From: Apium graveolens
Taxonomy: Eukaryota > Streptophyta > Magnoliopsida > Apiales > Apiaceae
Direction: 5' to 3'
DNA length: 64,000 nucleotides
Assembly: GCF_009905375.1 (NCBI RefSeq)
Contig: NC_133653.1
Span: 81,728,911-81,792,910 of the forward strand
The position numbers were made by a program, and so were the translations under genes. Below the pieces are notes generated by a model. The model had not been told where the DNA came from and searched no databases. It saw only the letters and a list, made by a program, of their open reading frames with translations. Positions 34,724 to 46,785 of the stretch are shown in pieces (position 1 is the first letter of the stretch; every line of letters starts with the position of its first letter).

Positions 34724-36760
34724 ATGGCTGACAAATATCCCGAAGGAACCTCAGATTACCGAGCACCTCTCTTGCTTGGTACAGAAAACTATAACTGGTG
34801 GAAAGGTCGCATGGAAGTGTATCTATCCAGGGAGCCACTAGCTTTGAGAGTTGTTCAGAAGGGTCCTTTTGAGTTCAAGGACAAAGAAGGCAAAGTGAAA
34901 GACGTTGATGATCTTACAGAGGCTGAACTAATCAAATACAGCTTCAATGGAAAGGCTAGGAATTCTCTCATGAATGGGTTATGTCCTAGTGAATGTGATA
35001 AAGTCTCTTCATGCAAATCAGCTAAAGAGATATGGGATACTCTGGAATTGTATCACGAAGGATCCAAGAGTTTAAGAAAGGTGAAATTGAGTAAACTAAT
35101 GAATGAGTTTGGAAATTTCAAGCTTCAAGACGGAGAAACTATTCGAGAAAGTCAAGCTAGATTGCAGATAAATTTGAATGCCTTAAAGCAGCTTGGCAAA
35201 CATATCCCACAAGAGGAAATCAACATGAAGATACTTAGTGCTGTGCCATTTATCTATGAACCAAAGGTAACAGCTCTAGAATCCTCTCCAACTATAGATA
35301 CTATGGATCAATTGGCTGTTTTTGCAGAATTGGAACAATTTGAAAGCAAAATCAAGGAAAGCCAATCAAGTTCTATACAAGCTCCAGTTGCTCAAATGAA
35401 GCAATTAGCTCTTCACACTAATGATAGCTTACTGAAATCTGAAGATGAGTCAGACGAAGAACTAGCTTTAATATCCAGGAAGATCAGAAAGATGATCGAG
35501 AAGAAGAACAAGCTGAAAAGAGATAAAGGCAGATTTTCCAACAACAAGAAGCCCAACAAGGATTCTAAAGATCAGACATGCTTTGAATGTGGAAAGCCAG
35601 GCCATTATAAGCGGGACTGCTACAAATTGAAGTCAAAACAGCAAACTGTCTTCAAGGATAAGAAGAAAGCTAAAGCTCTAATGACTTGGAGTGATGATGA
35701 CTCGGTTTCCAGTGATGATTCAAGTGGAGACATGGTCAATCTTGCCCTAGTTGGACTTGATGATGATTCTGTTCGAGGAAATTCAGAAAGTGGATACCTA
35801 GAAAGTGATTCAGAAGAAGATCAGAGTGAGGTAAACTCTTGTAAATATAATTTATCTTCTGAAAATATTGTTTTGGAACCACTAACCATGCAGGAATGTA
35901 AGAATGTATCTATGGGTGAATATTATTCTCTTAAAGCTGAAAATAGCAAGCTAAAAGAGAAGAATAATTATCTCAAGACTATGGTTCAAGATTTGATGAG
36001 CAAAGTAGATACTTGGATTGACAAGAAGGTACCTACACAAGCTGACAAAGAGGCTGAAATCAAGGATCTTCAAGCTAAAGTTAGTCATGTGGAAAACTTC
36101 AACAAAATTCTCCTCAAAAGAAACAAGACTCAATTAATGGAGATCACAGAGTTAAAGAAGGAGATTGAAGCAAGGGATGAATGTTTGGAGCTGTTCAAAC
36201 TCAGAGAATCAATAGATGCAACACCTTCAAATCAAGCAGAAGAACCATCTCAGCAAGCTGAAATCATAAGTCAGCAAGCTGAAAAGATTGATCTGCTCAC
36301 AAAGGAAGTGGAGGATCTGAAAAAGGGCATGGGATCGTTTGTTCAAGGAGAAGAAAGTCTCAAATCTATGATGAACAACACAAATATTCCATTGGTCAGA
36401 GAAGGAATTGGAATGAATGCAAACAAGAAGGATAAAACTCTAAGATATGAAGGAAAACATGGGATACCCTATGATTATGCTATGCCTTGGAAGATATGCA
36501 ACAGATGTGGAAAGAAAGGGCATCTTGAAAAGCATTGCAAAGTTCAGAATGGACAAAAATCATACCATGGAGGAAACAAACAGAAAACAGCTTACTATGA
36601 TCAGAATGGCAGAACAAAGACAGCTTACCATCATCAGGCTGGCAGAGTTAAATCACCTAGATTTATCCAAAAATGGATAAAGAAATCTGATTTACATGTT
36701 TTATATGTTTTATCTGCTAACCATGTCGGACCCAACAAACTTTGGGTACCAAAAGGTTGA
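34724..36760 (+). CDS. gag: Copia gag polyprotein (678 aa)
   Basis: The ATG at 34724 lies soon after the primer site and gives the typical SIRE gag start (LLLGTENYNWWKGRMEVYL). The capsid region covers about residues 1-230. There are two CCHC zinc knuckles: CFECGKPGHYKRDC near residue 286 and CNRCGKKGHLEKHC near residue 590. Between them is a long acidic and coiled-coil stretch (about residues 390-560) with QQAE repeats. The protein packages element RNA in virus-like particles. The frame ends with TGA; 21 bases later a TAG follows in the same frame, directly before the pol methionine. Pol is therefore in frame with gag but behind two stops. Confidence 0.93.
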   Translation: MADKYPEGTSDYRAPLLLGTENYNWWKGRMEVYLSREPLALRVVQKGPFEFKDKEGKVKDVDDLTEAELIKYSFNGKARNSLMNGLCPSECDKVSSCKSAKEIWDTLELYHEGSKSLRKVKLSKLMNEFGNFKLQDGETIRESQARLQINLNALKQLGKHIPQEEINMKILSAVPFIYEPKVTALESSPTIDTMDQLAVFAELEQFESKIKESQSSSIQAPVAQMKQLALHTNDSLLKSEDESDEELALISRKIRKMIEKKNKLKRDKGRFSNNKKPNKDSKDQTCFECGKPGHYKRDCYKLKSKQQTVFKDKKKAKALMTWSDDDSVSSDDSSGDMVNLALVGLDDDSVRGNSESGYLESDSEEDQSEVNSCKYNLSSENIVLEPLTMQECKNVSMGEYYSLKAENSKLKEKNNYLKTMVQDLMSKVDTWIDKKVPTQADKEAEIKDLQAKVSHVENFNKILLKRNKTQLMEITELKKEIEARDECLELFKLRESIDATPSNQAEEPSQQAEIISQQAEKIDLLTKEVEDLKKGMGSFVQGEESLKSMMNNTNIPLVREGIGMNANKKDKTLRYEGKHGIPYDYAMPWKICNRCGKKGHLEKHCKVQNGQKSYHGGNKQKTAYYDQNGRTKTAYHHQAGRVKSPRFIQKWIKKSDLHVLYVLSANHVGPNKLWVPKG

Positions 36761-36781
36761 GTTGTTTTATTTGTTTTGTAG

Positions 36782-38413
36782 ATGTGTCTTGCCGCTCGAG
36801 TCAAATCAACTCAATGGATTTTAGATAGCGGATGTACTAGACATATGAGTGGAGACAAAGCACAATTCTTGAGTCTTCAGATGAAAAAGGGTGGAAGAGT
36901 GACTATTGGTGATAGAAAAACTCTTCAAATTCTTGGCAAAGGTAAAATAGGTAATAAACACATTTCAATTGATAAAGTTCAATATGTTAAAGGCCTTAAA
37001 TATAATCTGCTTAGCATAAGTCAGTTATATGATGATGGTCATACTGTTAACTTTGGTATTGATAAGTGTATTATTACTATTGGTACTAACAAAGTCACCC
37101 TAGTTGCTAGAAGGGAAGGAAATATATATATTTTGGACTTTGAGTTGCAGAAAACAGCTTGCTGTCTTGCTGCAATAGACACTGATCCTTATATTTGGCA
37201 TAGAAGATTGGGTCATGCTCACATGGACTTACTTAACAAGCTTTCAAAGAAGAAGCTAGTCAGAGGTTTACCCAAAATCAAGTATGTCAAGACTGAGGTG
37301 TGTTCGGCATGCCAATTAGGCAAGCAAATTAGAAGTACTCACAAAGCAAAGAAAATGGTATCTACTTCTAAACCCTTAGAACTTTTACATTTAGACTTAT
37401 TTGGTCCAGAAGCTTATAAAAGTATAGGAGGTAAGCAATATGGTTTTGTAATTGTTGATGATTATTCTCGTTTTACATGGGTATTGTTTCTTAGAACTAA
37501 AGATGCTGCTTTTAATGAGTTTGAGAAACTAATTAAATTACTTGAGAATAAGCTCAATACAAAGCTTGTAGGAATAAGGAGTGATCGAGGTGGTGAATTC
37601 CAAAAAGACTTTGTTACTTATTGTGAAGAAAGAGGAATATCACATGAGTTCTCGGCTCCAAGGACTCCACAACAAAATGGTGTGGTGGAACGCAAGAATA
37701 GGTCACTGCAAGAGACAGCAAGGACTTTGTTGCAAGAAAGCAAGTTACCTAGAAGTTTTTGGGCAGAAGCAGTCAACACAGCATGCTATGTTCTGAATAG
37801 AGTATTGATAAGACCTATTTTGGACAAGACTCCATATGAATTGCTCAAGAAAAAGAGGCCCAACATCAGTTACTTCAGAATCTTTGGCTCAAAGTGTTTT
37901 GTGCTCAAGACAATTGGTAATGATGGTAAATTTGATGCTAAATCTTATGAAGCTATTTTTCTTGGTTATTCTATGAATAGTAAAACCTATAGAGTTTATA
38001 ATTTGTCTAAGCATATTGTTGAGGAATCTATAGATGTTACTTTTCAAGAACCTAACAATGATCTTCCAAGAGACGAGGAAGATGATGCAGGTGAAGCTGG
38101 ACAACAGCAAGCTGAAACAGAGAAGGCTACTCCAAAACAGCAAGCTGAAACAGAGACTGATTCTGGAAAACAGCAAGCTGAAATTGAAACTGCCTCAGGA
38201 AATCAGCAAGCAGAACCTTCTACTCCAGTTGATGATGCAATTGTAAAGATGGCAAAGATGACTCTTGATGGTCCTACAGGAAATAGAGCAAAGGATAAAA
38301 TGCCAATCTATGATGGTGAAGACTTAGCTCCTCCATCTAAGATAAGGAAGACTTCACATGAAGATATTGGAAAGCATTCATTGCCAAAAGCTACACGGAC
38401 AGTGAAGAATCAC
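36782..38413 (+). pseudogene. pol: Copia pol part 1: protease and integrase
   Basis: Same frame as gag. It starts with the copia aspartic protease (WILDSGCTRHMSG) and continues with the GAG-pre-integrase zinc region (HRRLGHAHMDLLNKLSKKKL, CSACQLGKQ). The integrase core follows, with D in LLHLDLFGP, D in IRSDRGGEF and E in PQQNGVVERKNR, so the DDE triad is complete. A later linker has repeated QQAETE units. CACTA element 1 interrupts the gene at 38414, after a CAC that is duplicated on the far side. Frame analysis then runs into transposon sequence and stops at 38479. Confidence 0.92.
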
Positions 38414-39159
38414 CACTACACCATAGATGGCCTATCGCAATGGTTTAATCATGTGTGTTACAAAATTATGTTACCTTAGCTATGCTCATTTTAGCCTACC
38501 GCAACGTAATATTTTTGATGTTACCATAGCCTTTGTAACATGTTACTATAACTTCAAAGTGTTGCATACGGTAACATGTGGAAACTTATGTTACAATAGG
38601 GCGTTAATGGGTAAAAAAATAACATTTAACAAAAAATAAAATATATATAATTATTTGACTTCAAAATTAATCAATTTTGACAATATAATTAAGAAATAAT
38701 ATTAATATTAGCTAAGATTGATAAAATAATTTTTTTGTTAAATTTTGTAAATTATACTAATTAGTTACTGATAATTTTTTATTTATAAAAAATTTGAACA
38801 ATATTTATACTTAAAAATTTACTAAAAAATAAAAATAAAATGAAATTAGCATTGTTGGTTATCATTGGGCTCTCGACCAGGCGGGGAGAGTAGACTCAAA
38901 ACATTTGGAGAAGCGTTTGAACAGCCCGGGTAAAATTTGGACAAGTCAAATTTTTCCAATCTAAATACCTCTCGGTCTCTCTCTCTCTAAACAGCTCTCA
39001 GACAAGGGTTTTATATTCTTCCTCTCAACTTTCAGTTGAACCGAATCTAATCATCTACCTCAGCTTTTAGTTGAACTGAATCTAATCATCTTACGGATTG
39101 GAGATTCAAATAAATTGGGGGTTTACATCAATTGACATCAATTGAATCCATAATCTGAA

Positions 39160-39268
39160 ATGGTTGGTAGATTAAACCACGTCGCTTCTTGTATTATGGC
39201 AGCAAATGGTGTCGGCGTCGGCATGGGTCTCCCCGTCGACAAACGCATCATCTCCGATAAGCCCGTAA
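39160..39268 (+). pseudogene. Captured exon-like sequence, unidentified (CACTA 1)
   Basis: An ATG at 39160 after a CT-rich leader opens a short reading frame (MVGRLNHVASCIMAANGVGV and on to SDKP) that ends at a GT. A second exon-like block follows an AG at about 39445-39536 (ERVAQILVHSDLVNSLLLAD), with a stop codon just before it in the same frame. The composition is protein-like and the borders look like splice sites, so this is probably a captured host gene. I do not recognise the protein. Confidence 0.4.
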
Positions 39269-39897
39269 TCTCCTCTCTCTCTGTCTCCACCATCTCTCTC
39301 TCTCCCCCTCCCTCCCCCCCTCCCCCATCTCTCCCCCTCTAATAATGTATATTTCTGTTTAATTAATACGATCTAATTAGAAAACTGAAATTGGGCATTT
39401 TTGAAATCCTAATTAGAAATATTTTTTTCCCGTTGTTGGAAGGCAGCCATAAATTGAACGCGTTGCTCAAATTCTGGTGCATTCAGACCTGGTTAATTCT
39501 CTTTTGCTTGCTGATTCTGATGAAAGACGTAATGATGTAAGTTTAGTTAATTTGATTTTAGATTAGATGCCTTCAGATATATCAATCGACACAAGGATAG
39601 AACAACCTACTTTCGGAAAGGTGCTTTTGGGGAGTAGAGGGATGTTTGTGGATAGATATATGTACTCAATATGTGTAGTATTATTATTTGCCTATACATT
39701 TTTCTTAAATATCCTCTTTATCCTGGCACTGACATGCTTGAATCTTAAGAATTAACTTTTCTTAATAGCATCATTTATTAGAATTTAATTGAGATTGGAC
39801 TAGCCATTAGATATGGTTTATTTGATCATTTGTATTCGGTACAATTATGTACAAATTATCAGGTGCAATTTTATTTATGATCTCTGCGTTAGTTCAG

Positions 39898-40374
39898 GGG
39901 ACTAATGTGGAAGGAGGAGTTGGAATTAAGCTTTGTGGACTTCATGAAGGATGGGGCACAGTGGCTGGTGGATAACACTGACATAAAACTTGATGGTAAG
40001 TAGAGATGCCATCAAATCATTTCATCACTTTGGTAAACGTTTGCGGTTTAATAAAATTATCCAGTACTTGGTTATTTAAAGATATTTCAATTCATATATA
40101 TAGTTCGTATCTGAAGTTTTTCTCTTTTTCGCATTAAGTTCTTATCTGAGCTAAACAATTATGTGGCTTACAGTCTTATCTCGTATAGTGCACAGTACAA
40201 AATATACGTCTTCTGCTAACAATGCATACTTATGTTGAAAAAGAGTGGTGTTACTTGTGTACTAACACAATTCTTCTGTTCTGGAACTCAGGGATTGATT
40301 ATTTATCTGTTGCTGCTTTTGATGATATTATTTCTGCTCACATTGTTTACCTTGAAAGAAGATCTTTATTGCTG
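39898..40374 (+). pseudogene. Captured cyclase / kynurenine formamidase-like fragment (CACTA 1)
   Basis: Two exon-like blocks are joined by a GT...AG intron. The first (about 39898-39993) reads [20 protein letters not shown] followed by VDNTDIK. The second (40292-40374) reads IDYLSVAAFDDIISAHIVYL followed by ERRSLLL and a GT. Together these resemble the middle of plant cyclase-family proteins (kynurenine formamidase-like). The N-terminal metal-binding part and the C-terminus are missing, so no active enzyme is expected. It lies in the same orientation as the transposon and downstream of its leader-like region. Confidence 0.6.
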
Positions 40375-40582
40375 GTATAAATTTGGGCAAACTACACATC
40401 ACTTTACTATATGAATAATAGACTTGCATAGTTCCCTGTCTCTGTTTGACACACACAAACACAAAGTTGTGATACACATTTTCTTTTATACAAGTAAAAA
40501 GTATTTGTAGCTGGCACAATTTATCTTTAAATATGTATCTATATGCTATGGGGACTCTGATTCCATCACTTTGTAAAGCTAA

Positions 40583-41527
40583 TTAGAAAAGACAACCACC
40601 GGTAGATGCATTATGCTTCACTATCTTTGATGTGCCCTTGAAGTCACAAGCTTCCACATCTTCATTTTTAATCTGAAAATAATTGTTAAATGTATACGAT
40701 GCCTTATGCGCTTCATCCAAATTGCTGCATGATCCTCCATCCTTCAAGCTGGTATAATCACCCATTGTACATGCATATTGTACATTGGATTCTGCATCCT
40801 TAGGATTCTTGACTTTGTCGGTGTCCAACACACACCATTGCTGCTCAAGATACTGCACATTCTTTGCTGGCATTTTATCGTTCCCGTTTCCTGTAAAGTC
40901 TAGTGAGTACTTTGGTTGTCCGTCGTATCTAAAAATCCCCCAATGGCGCTCAAATGGGCCCAGGGCTACACTTTTTAGATTTTCATCCATTAGACTGAAA
41001 AGGTAGCACTCAATGTAGCCAGGATAGAGAGGAGTTCCTTTGTTAGTTGCCATTTTTTCTGAAAAATCGGTCGTAGAATTTTTTAGCCATCTTGGCATTA
41101 GCAGTTGGCTTTTTTCAAAGACCAATAAAGAGTATCAATATTTGCATCAAACATGTTGTTGTAGCTAATGTTTTTGTCTTGAACAGGTTTGGCCCCTTCA
41201 TCGAAGAAAGCAAATTGGACAGGAAAATCTGGGTTCTGGTAAAGACTCAGAAAAGGGTAGATGTTAACAAGGAACATAGAGTCGTTGTCACTGAGAAATT
41301 TCGCAATTTTACCTATAATGTCTTTGATGTCGCTGCGAAAATGACCATCACATGGAACACCTGAACCTCATTCATATACATCAACATTTTGTGGGGTGGT
41401 TACTTTTATATTATTATGGCCAGCTTCATTCAAAGCCTTTTGAATGTTTTCCATAGCAGGTAACAATGTCTTTAGGTTAGAACCATTATAGGCTTTTAAG
41501 AACAGTTCATTTCCTACAGCAACAGAC
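40583..41527 (-). pseudogene. Captured GH17 beta-1,3-glucanase with X8 domain, fragment (CACTA 1)
   Basis: The minus strand encodes the second half of a glucan endo-1,3-beta-glucosidase (family GH17). It starts after an AG with [15 protein letters not shown], which contains the acid/base glutamate in GNE. It continues through NIYPFLSLYQNPDFPVQFAF and PGYIECYLFSLMDENLKSVA to an X8 (CBM43) carbohydrate-binding domain (QQWCVLDTDKV, YACTMGDYT). Lesions: an in-frame TGA at about 41364; loss of about 25 residues around 41095 that should contain the nucleophile motif (GEVGWPTDG in relatives); and a nearby frameshift. It resembles the glucosidase 8-like type. It cannot be an active glucanase. It is antisense to the transposon. 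Confidence 0.85.
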
Positions 41528-43088
41528 CTGGAAAATCATTGAAATAGATTCATCAGATTTCTATATGACAGAAGATATATAGCTCATATCCGCTAGGAGA
41601 ATGTTTTATTTAATGATCTTTGGAGTTTATCCTGATTCTTATATTCATTTCTGTTCTTGTGGTCATTTTTTTGATTGATTTGATACTTGATTAAATGTCC
41701 TGTGATTATTCTTCAATTCAGTGTATGTGTGTAAATTCTGGGTACACTACACTGTATAAAGATTCTCAAAATATTAATGCTTTATTTTTACACCCCTTTT
41801 TCTTGATTTTCTTGATATTTGTTTAGTGCCCATTTGTTTTTGTTTTTAATTATTATTGAAATTTGTTTGTGATATTGATGAGTTTGTGTAGGTCTCCAGA
41901 TGGGTCTGGCTTTCTTACCTCTACTGATAATAACACTTTTCATGGCTTCACCTTGTAAGTACACTTGTAGCCTCTTTCATATGAACTGAACACACACAAT
42001 TGGGTATCAACACGAATGATCTTGTCAATTTTCAGGGTCCAAAGTTATTTTACATTTCTGTTACGCAGCATCCTTCATTTAAATAAATTTTTTATGCATA
42101 GCAGACCGGGGCTGTGCATCCGGACCAAATGCATTTCTAGCCGTGTTGGGAATTATGAAAAATGTGGACAAGATACGCGAACAAAGAGGCTTTAGGTCAC
42201 CAGGGTTTTGGGTCTAATTAAATGATCTCTCCCGGGAAATAATTTTAACGCCCTTTTCGGGGCCTTGCCATAGTTCATAATAATATGAGAACACATATAT
42301 TGTGTGTCTTGATTGTTTTTATATGTTCATATATATATTTGGATTTGCTGGATAGATGTAAACTGAACTTAACATCATTGACTCACAGGAAGGCAGAGGT
42401 AACTTGGAGTTAAAATTAGAGAAGCAGATGAGACGCAACATGATGTTAGCGGTTCAAAGCCAGTTACTGAGATTTTGATGATTAGTTAAAAGTCGGTGCT
42501 TTTAATTGTAGTGATAAGGGTGCATTTGTATTAGCCAGTTAGCTTGTCTTGTTATTTATACCTAGTTAGAGGTACAAGGTTGTATTATTTTTGGTTATTT
42601 TGTTGACTTGTATAAAAAACAGGTTTGTGGCATGTTCAATTTACAAACAAATTTTGTCAATTTTGTTTTAGAAATTTGATATATTAGGTACTTCAATGTT
42701 ACAAAAAAATTGGTATAATATAATACCAATCATTATAAAACTCTTACAGTAGGAAAAAAATGTTACAATGCTTTTGTGGCCCGCGTGTGGGGCCCACAGG
42801 TGGGGTCCACATGTAGGGTCCATTTTTTTTACAAATTCTAAGTACAAAGGTAACATACATAGTATGATACTATAGACATACTTTGATGTTACCTTTGAAG
42901 CCTATTGTAACATAAAATTCAATGTTGCAGCAGGGTAAAGGGGATGTTACCTTAGGGGCCAAAGGTAACTCGAAAAAAAACAACTTAATTTTTATGTTAC
43001 CTTAGGGCTTTTTCTGGCTGTGGTAACACTTTTTTGGGCCTGTTGTAACATTTTCTTGGTGTTGCTGTAGGCCATTTATGGTGTAATG

Positions 43089-43633
43089 CACCCTCCAGAA
43101 CAGGTTATTGGTGATATTTCTGATGGTCTCAAGACAAGAAAAGGCACTGCAAATTTTTGTGCTTATGCTGCATTTTTAGCTCAAGAGGAACCCAAGAATG
43201 TCAAAGAAGCACTTGAAGATGAAAATTGGATCACGGCTATGCAAGAAGAACTCAATCAATTCGAACGATGTGATGTTTGGGAACTGGTCAAGCCACCAAA
43301 GGATGCTTCAATCATTGGTACAAAATGGATTTTCAAAAATAAAGTGGATGAATTTGGTACTGTTACTCGAAATAAAGCAAGGCTCGTAGCACAAGGGTAC
43401 AACCAACAAGAAGGCATTGACTTTGATCAAACTTATGCTCCAGTAGCTAGATTGGAATCAATTAGGATGCTTCTTGCTTATGCATGCTACAAGAAGATCA
43501 AGCTACATCAAATGGACGTCAAAAGTGCTTTTCTTAATGGAATTCTGGAAGAGGAAGTTTATGTTAAGCAACCCCCTGGTTTTGAACATGAACAACATCC
43601 GGACTATGTTTACAAGCTCAAGAAGGCATTATA
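43089..43633 (+). pseudogene. pol: Copia pol part 2: N-terminal half of reverse transcriptase
   Basis: Reading resumes right after CACTA 1 in the copia pol frame (HPPEQVIGDISDG). It covers the start of RT: WELVKPPKDASIIGTKWIFK, RLVAQGYNQQEGIDFDQTYA and MDVKSAFLNGILEEEVYVKQ. It is interrupted again at 43634 by CACTA 2, inside the codons for KKALYG. The copia sequence itself looks undamaged here, in keeping with a recent transposon insertion. Confidence 0.92.
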
Positions 43634-45074
43634 CACTACACCATAAATGACCTATTGCAATGGTTTGATCAAGAATGTTACAAAGTTATGTTACATTAGA
43701 TATGCTCACAGTAGCCTAATGCAACATAGGACTTCTCATGTTAGCATATGCGTTGGAATATGTTACCATAGTTTCAAAGTGTTACATACTGTAACATCAA
43801 AAACTTATGTTACAATAGGGTATTAATGGACAAAATATTATCATTTTACAAATAATTTAATATATATAATTGCTTGACTTCAAAATTAATCAATTTTTAT
43901 AATATAATTAAGCAATAATATAAAAATATAACTTCGATCAAATAATTAAATATTATATATTTATTTTTAATTTTAAAGTAATTGCAAATTTAAAATCTAT
44001 TATAAGCAATTTTTAAAACAAAAGTATAATAAATAATCATTATATTTGATTTTAAAATTAGTTAATTTTGATAAAATGAAATTTATTGTTTAAATTTATA
44101 AACTGTACTAAAAAAAGATTTTTTATTAATACAAAAGTTGAATACTATTTATAATTAAAATATTATTAAAAATATAAAACTAAGGTAAAATTTCAATTTT
44201 TGGATATTGGTTCAGGCGGGCTAAACTTGACAAGCGGGCTATCTTCTTTTGACAGGGCGGGTTAAAATTTCATCAAATCAAAACACTCTCTCTCAAAACC
44301 TACCTACCTTCTCTTATTCTTCTCTGGTCACCTCTCTCTTAACTCTCTCCGGTTCTCATTCTCTCTCACATATCTTTTAATTAAAGTCGATTTAATTTAG
44401 TTAAAAGCTACGTTTTTACAGATCCATGGCAATGGAGACTACTTGAACTAATTTGAGCCTCAAACAAAGCTAGGGATTTATGTTTGAATTTGGGGTTTTT
44501 GATTTTTTGTTCTTTTTTTGTTAAACTCTATTTGTTCTTGTACTAATTTGATTTTCTCTCTTTATTCCAGGACTAATTAGGGGGCGAATTAGCTTCGGGG
44601 TGGAATCATTAGTCGTGTTGTTAAGTTTGTTGGATAATCTTATCTCTAATCTGTTTATTCCTCTATTAAGTGGATCCATGTTTTATGACCTGTGAGTTAT
44701 CTCCCTCTTTTATTTCTCTTTTTTTTGTTATTCATGTGATTATAGTTTTAGTATGTATAATTTTTAATACAATAGTTAAGTGCTTTACTAGTATAAATTT
44801 ATGTTGCGATTTCATTATGAAATTGTTAAGTAATTATGGAATGGGATAATACTGAGGATTTTGTTGTTCAAGTGAATGAGATTATGATTGTATTTATTTG
44901 TAATTTTCTAATTTATCCTCGATTAATTATTTTGTTTCTAGAATTTATAGTGTATGTATAATTTAGTTGAAAGTAGAGCGATTGTCATCGGATTTTAGTG
45001 GTATTGATTTCGATAAAATTGGATAAATTAGCTTCATTTGTATATAACATCCTATCACTGATTTTGTGAATCAG

Positions 45075-45708
45075 ATTCCTACCGGAAGATTTAGCAATGG
45101 TCGCCTTGTCACTGATTTTGCCGGTAATTAATCTTGCTAGCCAGTACCTACTTAGCACAAAAAATTTCGCTTTATTACATATCTACTGCTATATATTGTA
45201 TCAGTATTTTTTTTTTAATTTGGTGAACTTGTTTGCTTAGCATCTTATGCTGGTGTGAAGGAAAATTTGCCACCATATTTGGATTCTAGGCTTAGCATGG
45301 ATGAGCTTATGACTGGTGTTAGCTTCGCCTCTGCTGGCTCTAGATTCAACCCTCTCACGGCCAAATTAGACGTTCGTCTCTTCTGACATATCCAAAAATT
45401 GTTCATGCATTATGCATACGAGTGTTATTTTTAGAACACGGCTTAATTCGGATTCTGAAATAAATTTGCAGGGTACAATTTCGATGCCAAAACAAATGGA
45501 AAATTTCAAAGAGTATAAAACAAAGGTTGAAGTAGTGATTGGGACAGAAAGAACTGAAGCTCTGATAGAGAAGACTGTTTATGTAATCAGCGCAGGTACA
45601 AACAATTTTGTTGTCAATTATTATGGTGCCTCTGGTATACGAAGATATAGCTATTCAATTCCTGGCTACTCCCAATTCTTAGTCCAATAAATTCAACAGT
45701 TTATAGAG
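45075..45708 (+). pseudogene. Captured GDSL esterase/lipase exons (CACTA 2)
   Basis: Three exon-like blocks have GT/AG borders: 45075-45123 (IPTGRFSNGRLVTDFA), 45241-45372 (LPPYLDSRLSMDELMTGVSF then ASAGSRFNPL) and 45472-45708 (GTISMPKQMENFKEYKTKVE then VYVISAGTNNFVVNYYG). These match plant GDSL esterase/lipases in order. The first family block with the catalytic GDS serine is absent, as is the C-terminal DxxH block. The block III motif reads GTNN rather than GTND, and a stop at 45688-45690 ends the frame before the splice site. It is a captured, non-functional fragment, but could be transcribed. Confidence 0.85.
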
Positions 45709-46785
45709 GTCAGTATTTACATAACAGTATTATATATATGTGGGTTAATATTAATCAGCATGCATGTCTGCTTTGATAGTTTGCAACTTGCAACTGCAAG
45801 TAGCAACAATTCTGCAGGGTTGTACATGGATAATATTGTTATTCTTACATGATAAATGTTACAACGTATGTTCCAACTTTTTCCATGCATACATGATCAC
45901 TTAATAGTTCTCACTTTTAGGTCGAACATTATTGCATAGAGCTGAATTGAATAACCTATTTGTATCAGAGTCGTGGATACTTACACATGTGGTCGACATG
46001 CATCCATGGAACTACAATTTACTACTGATAGAGACAGAGTGTCTAGATCGATGTATTACATATTTATCTTGTTTATATTTATTGTTTATAACTTAATTAC
46101 GTACAACACAATATATTCGGTGTAAACTTATAGTTGATAATTATGATGTGGTAGAAATAACGTTGGAGCTTTGTAATTGGATATATGTTGTGTGTTTTTA
46201 TGTACATGTAAATGCTGAAATGATTGCTAGATTGGTAGTTTAATTATAGCAGTAGTTAATCAGATATGCTATCGGTAATGTATATATATATATATATCTT
46301 CTTTACTATGTTATCATGTTTTTGTTCATTTTGTGAGTTGATTTAGATGGATATAGGGACTGTTGTGGTTTGTTTTTGTGTGTATAATTTAGTTGATATT
46401 AGAGTGATGTCAGATTGTGTTGTGGACCTTGCGGCGGTATCTTTTCGGATAATTTATATAAATGGGCTGATTTGCTTGTATTTGTTTTCGTGCTCGCGCG
46501 CTTTTTATGTAGATATAGATATTTTAATGATTGTAGGACAGCGGGTTAACTTCTAGCAATTAATCAGAAAGGGTAGTTCAATTGATTTAAATTCGGAACG
46601 GTAGTTGCTAATATTGCATATAAAATTATTGTGTAATTTCTTTGTCTAAAGAGGATAAAGGAAATAGTTATGTTACTTAAATTACAAGTTTTGCATTAGC
46701 TACTAGTACACAGGATTGTCGACTCAGAGAACTTTTGAGGATGCCGTTTTGTGATGAATTATGTGGATTTTTAATTTTTTTGCAG

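Larger units (their letters stand above)
38414..43088 (+). mobile_element. CACTA element 1 (4675 bp, non-autonomous, carries host gene fragments)
   Basis: The left end CACTACACCATAGATGGCC and the right end GGCCATTTATGGTGTAATG (one changed base in the outer CACTA) form the terminal inverted repeat. The 3-base CAC duplication flanks it at 38411-38413 and 43089-43091. About 450 bases at each end are rich in TGTTAC/GTAAC motifs and resemble the ends of element 2. No transposase (TNP2/TNPD-like) ORF is present. The interior holds a CT-rich leader-like region (about 38960-39160), an unidentified exon pair, cyclase exons and an antisense GH17-X8 fragment. It interrupts copia pol between integrase and RT. 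Confidence 0.93.

Noticed and set aside
40232..40290. LKKSGVTC-like reading resembling the RAD16 sequence before its helicase exon
   Set aside because: It lies inside the intron between the two cyclase-like exons and matches over only about nine residues; probably chance.
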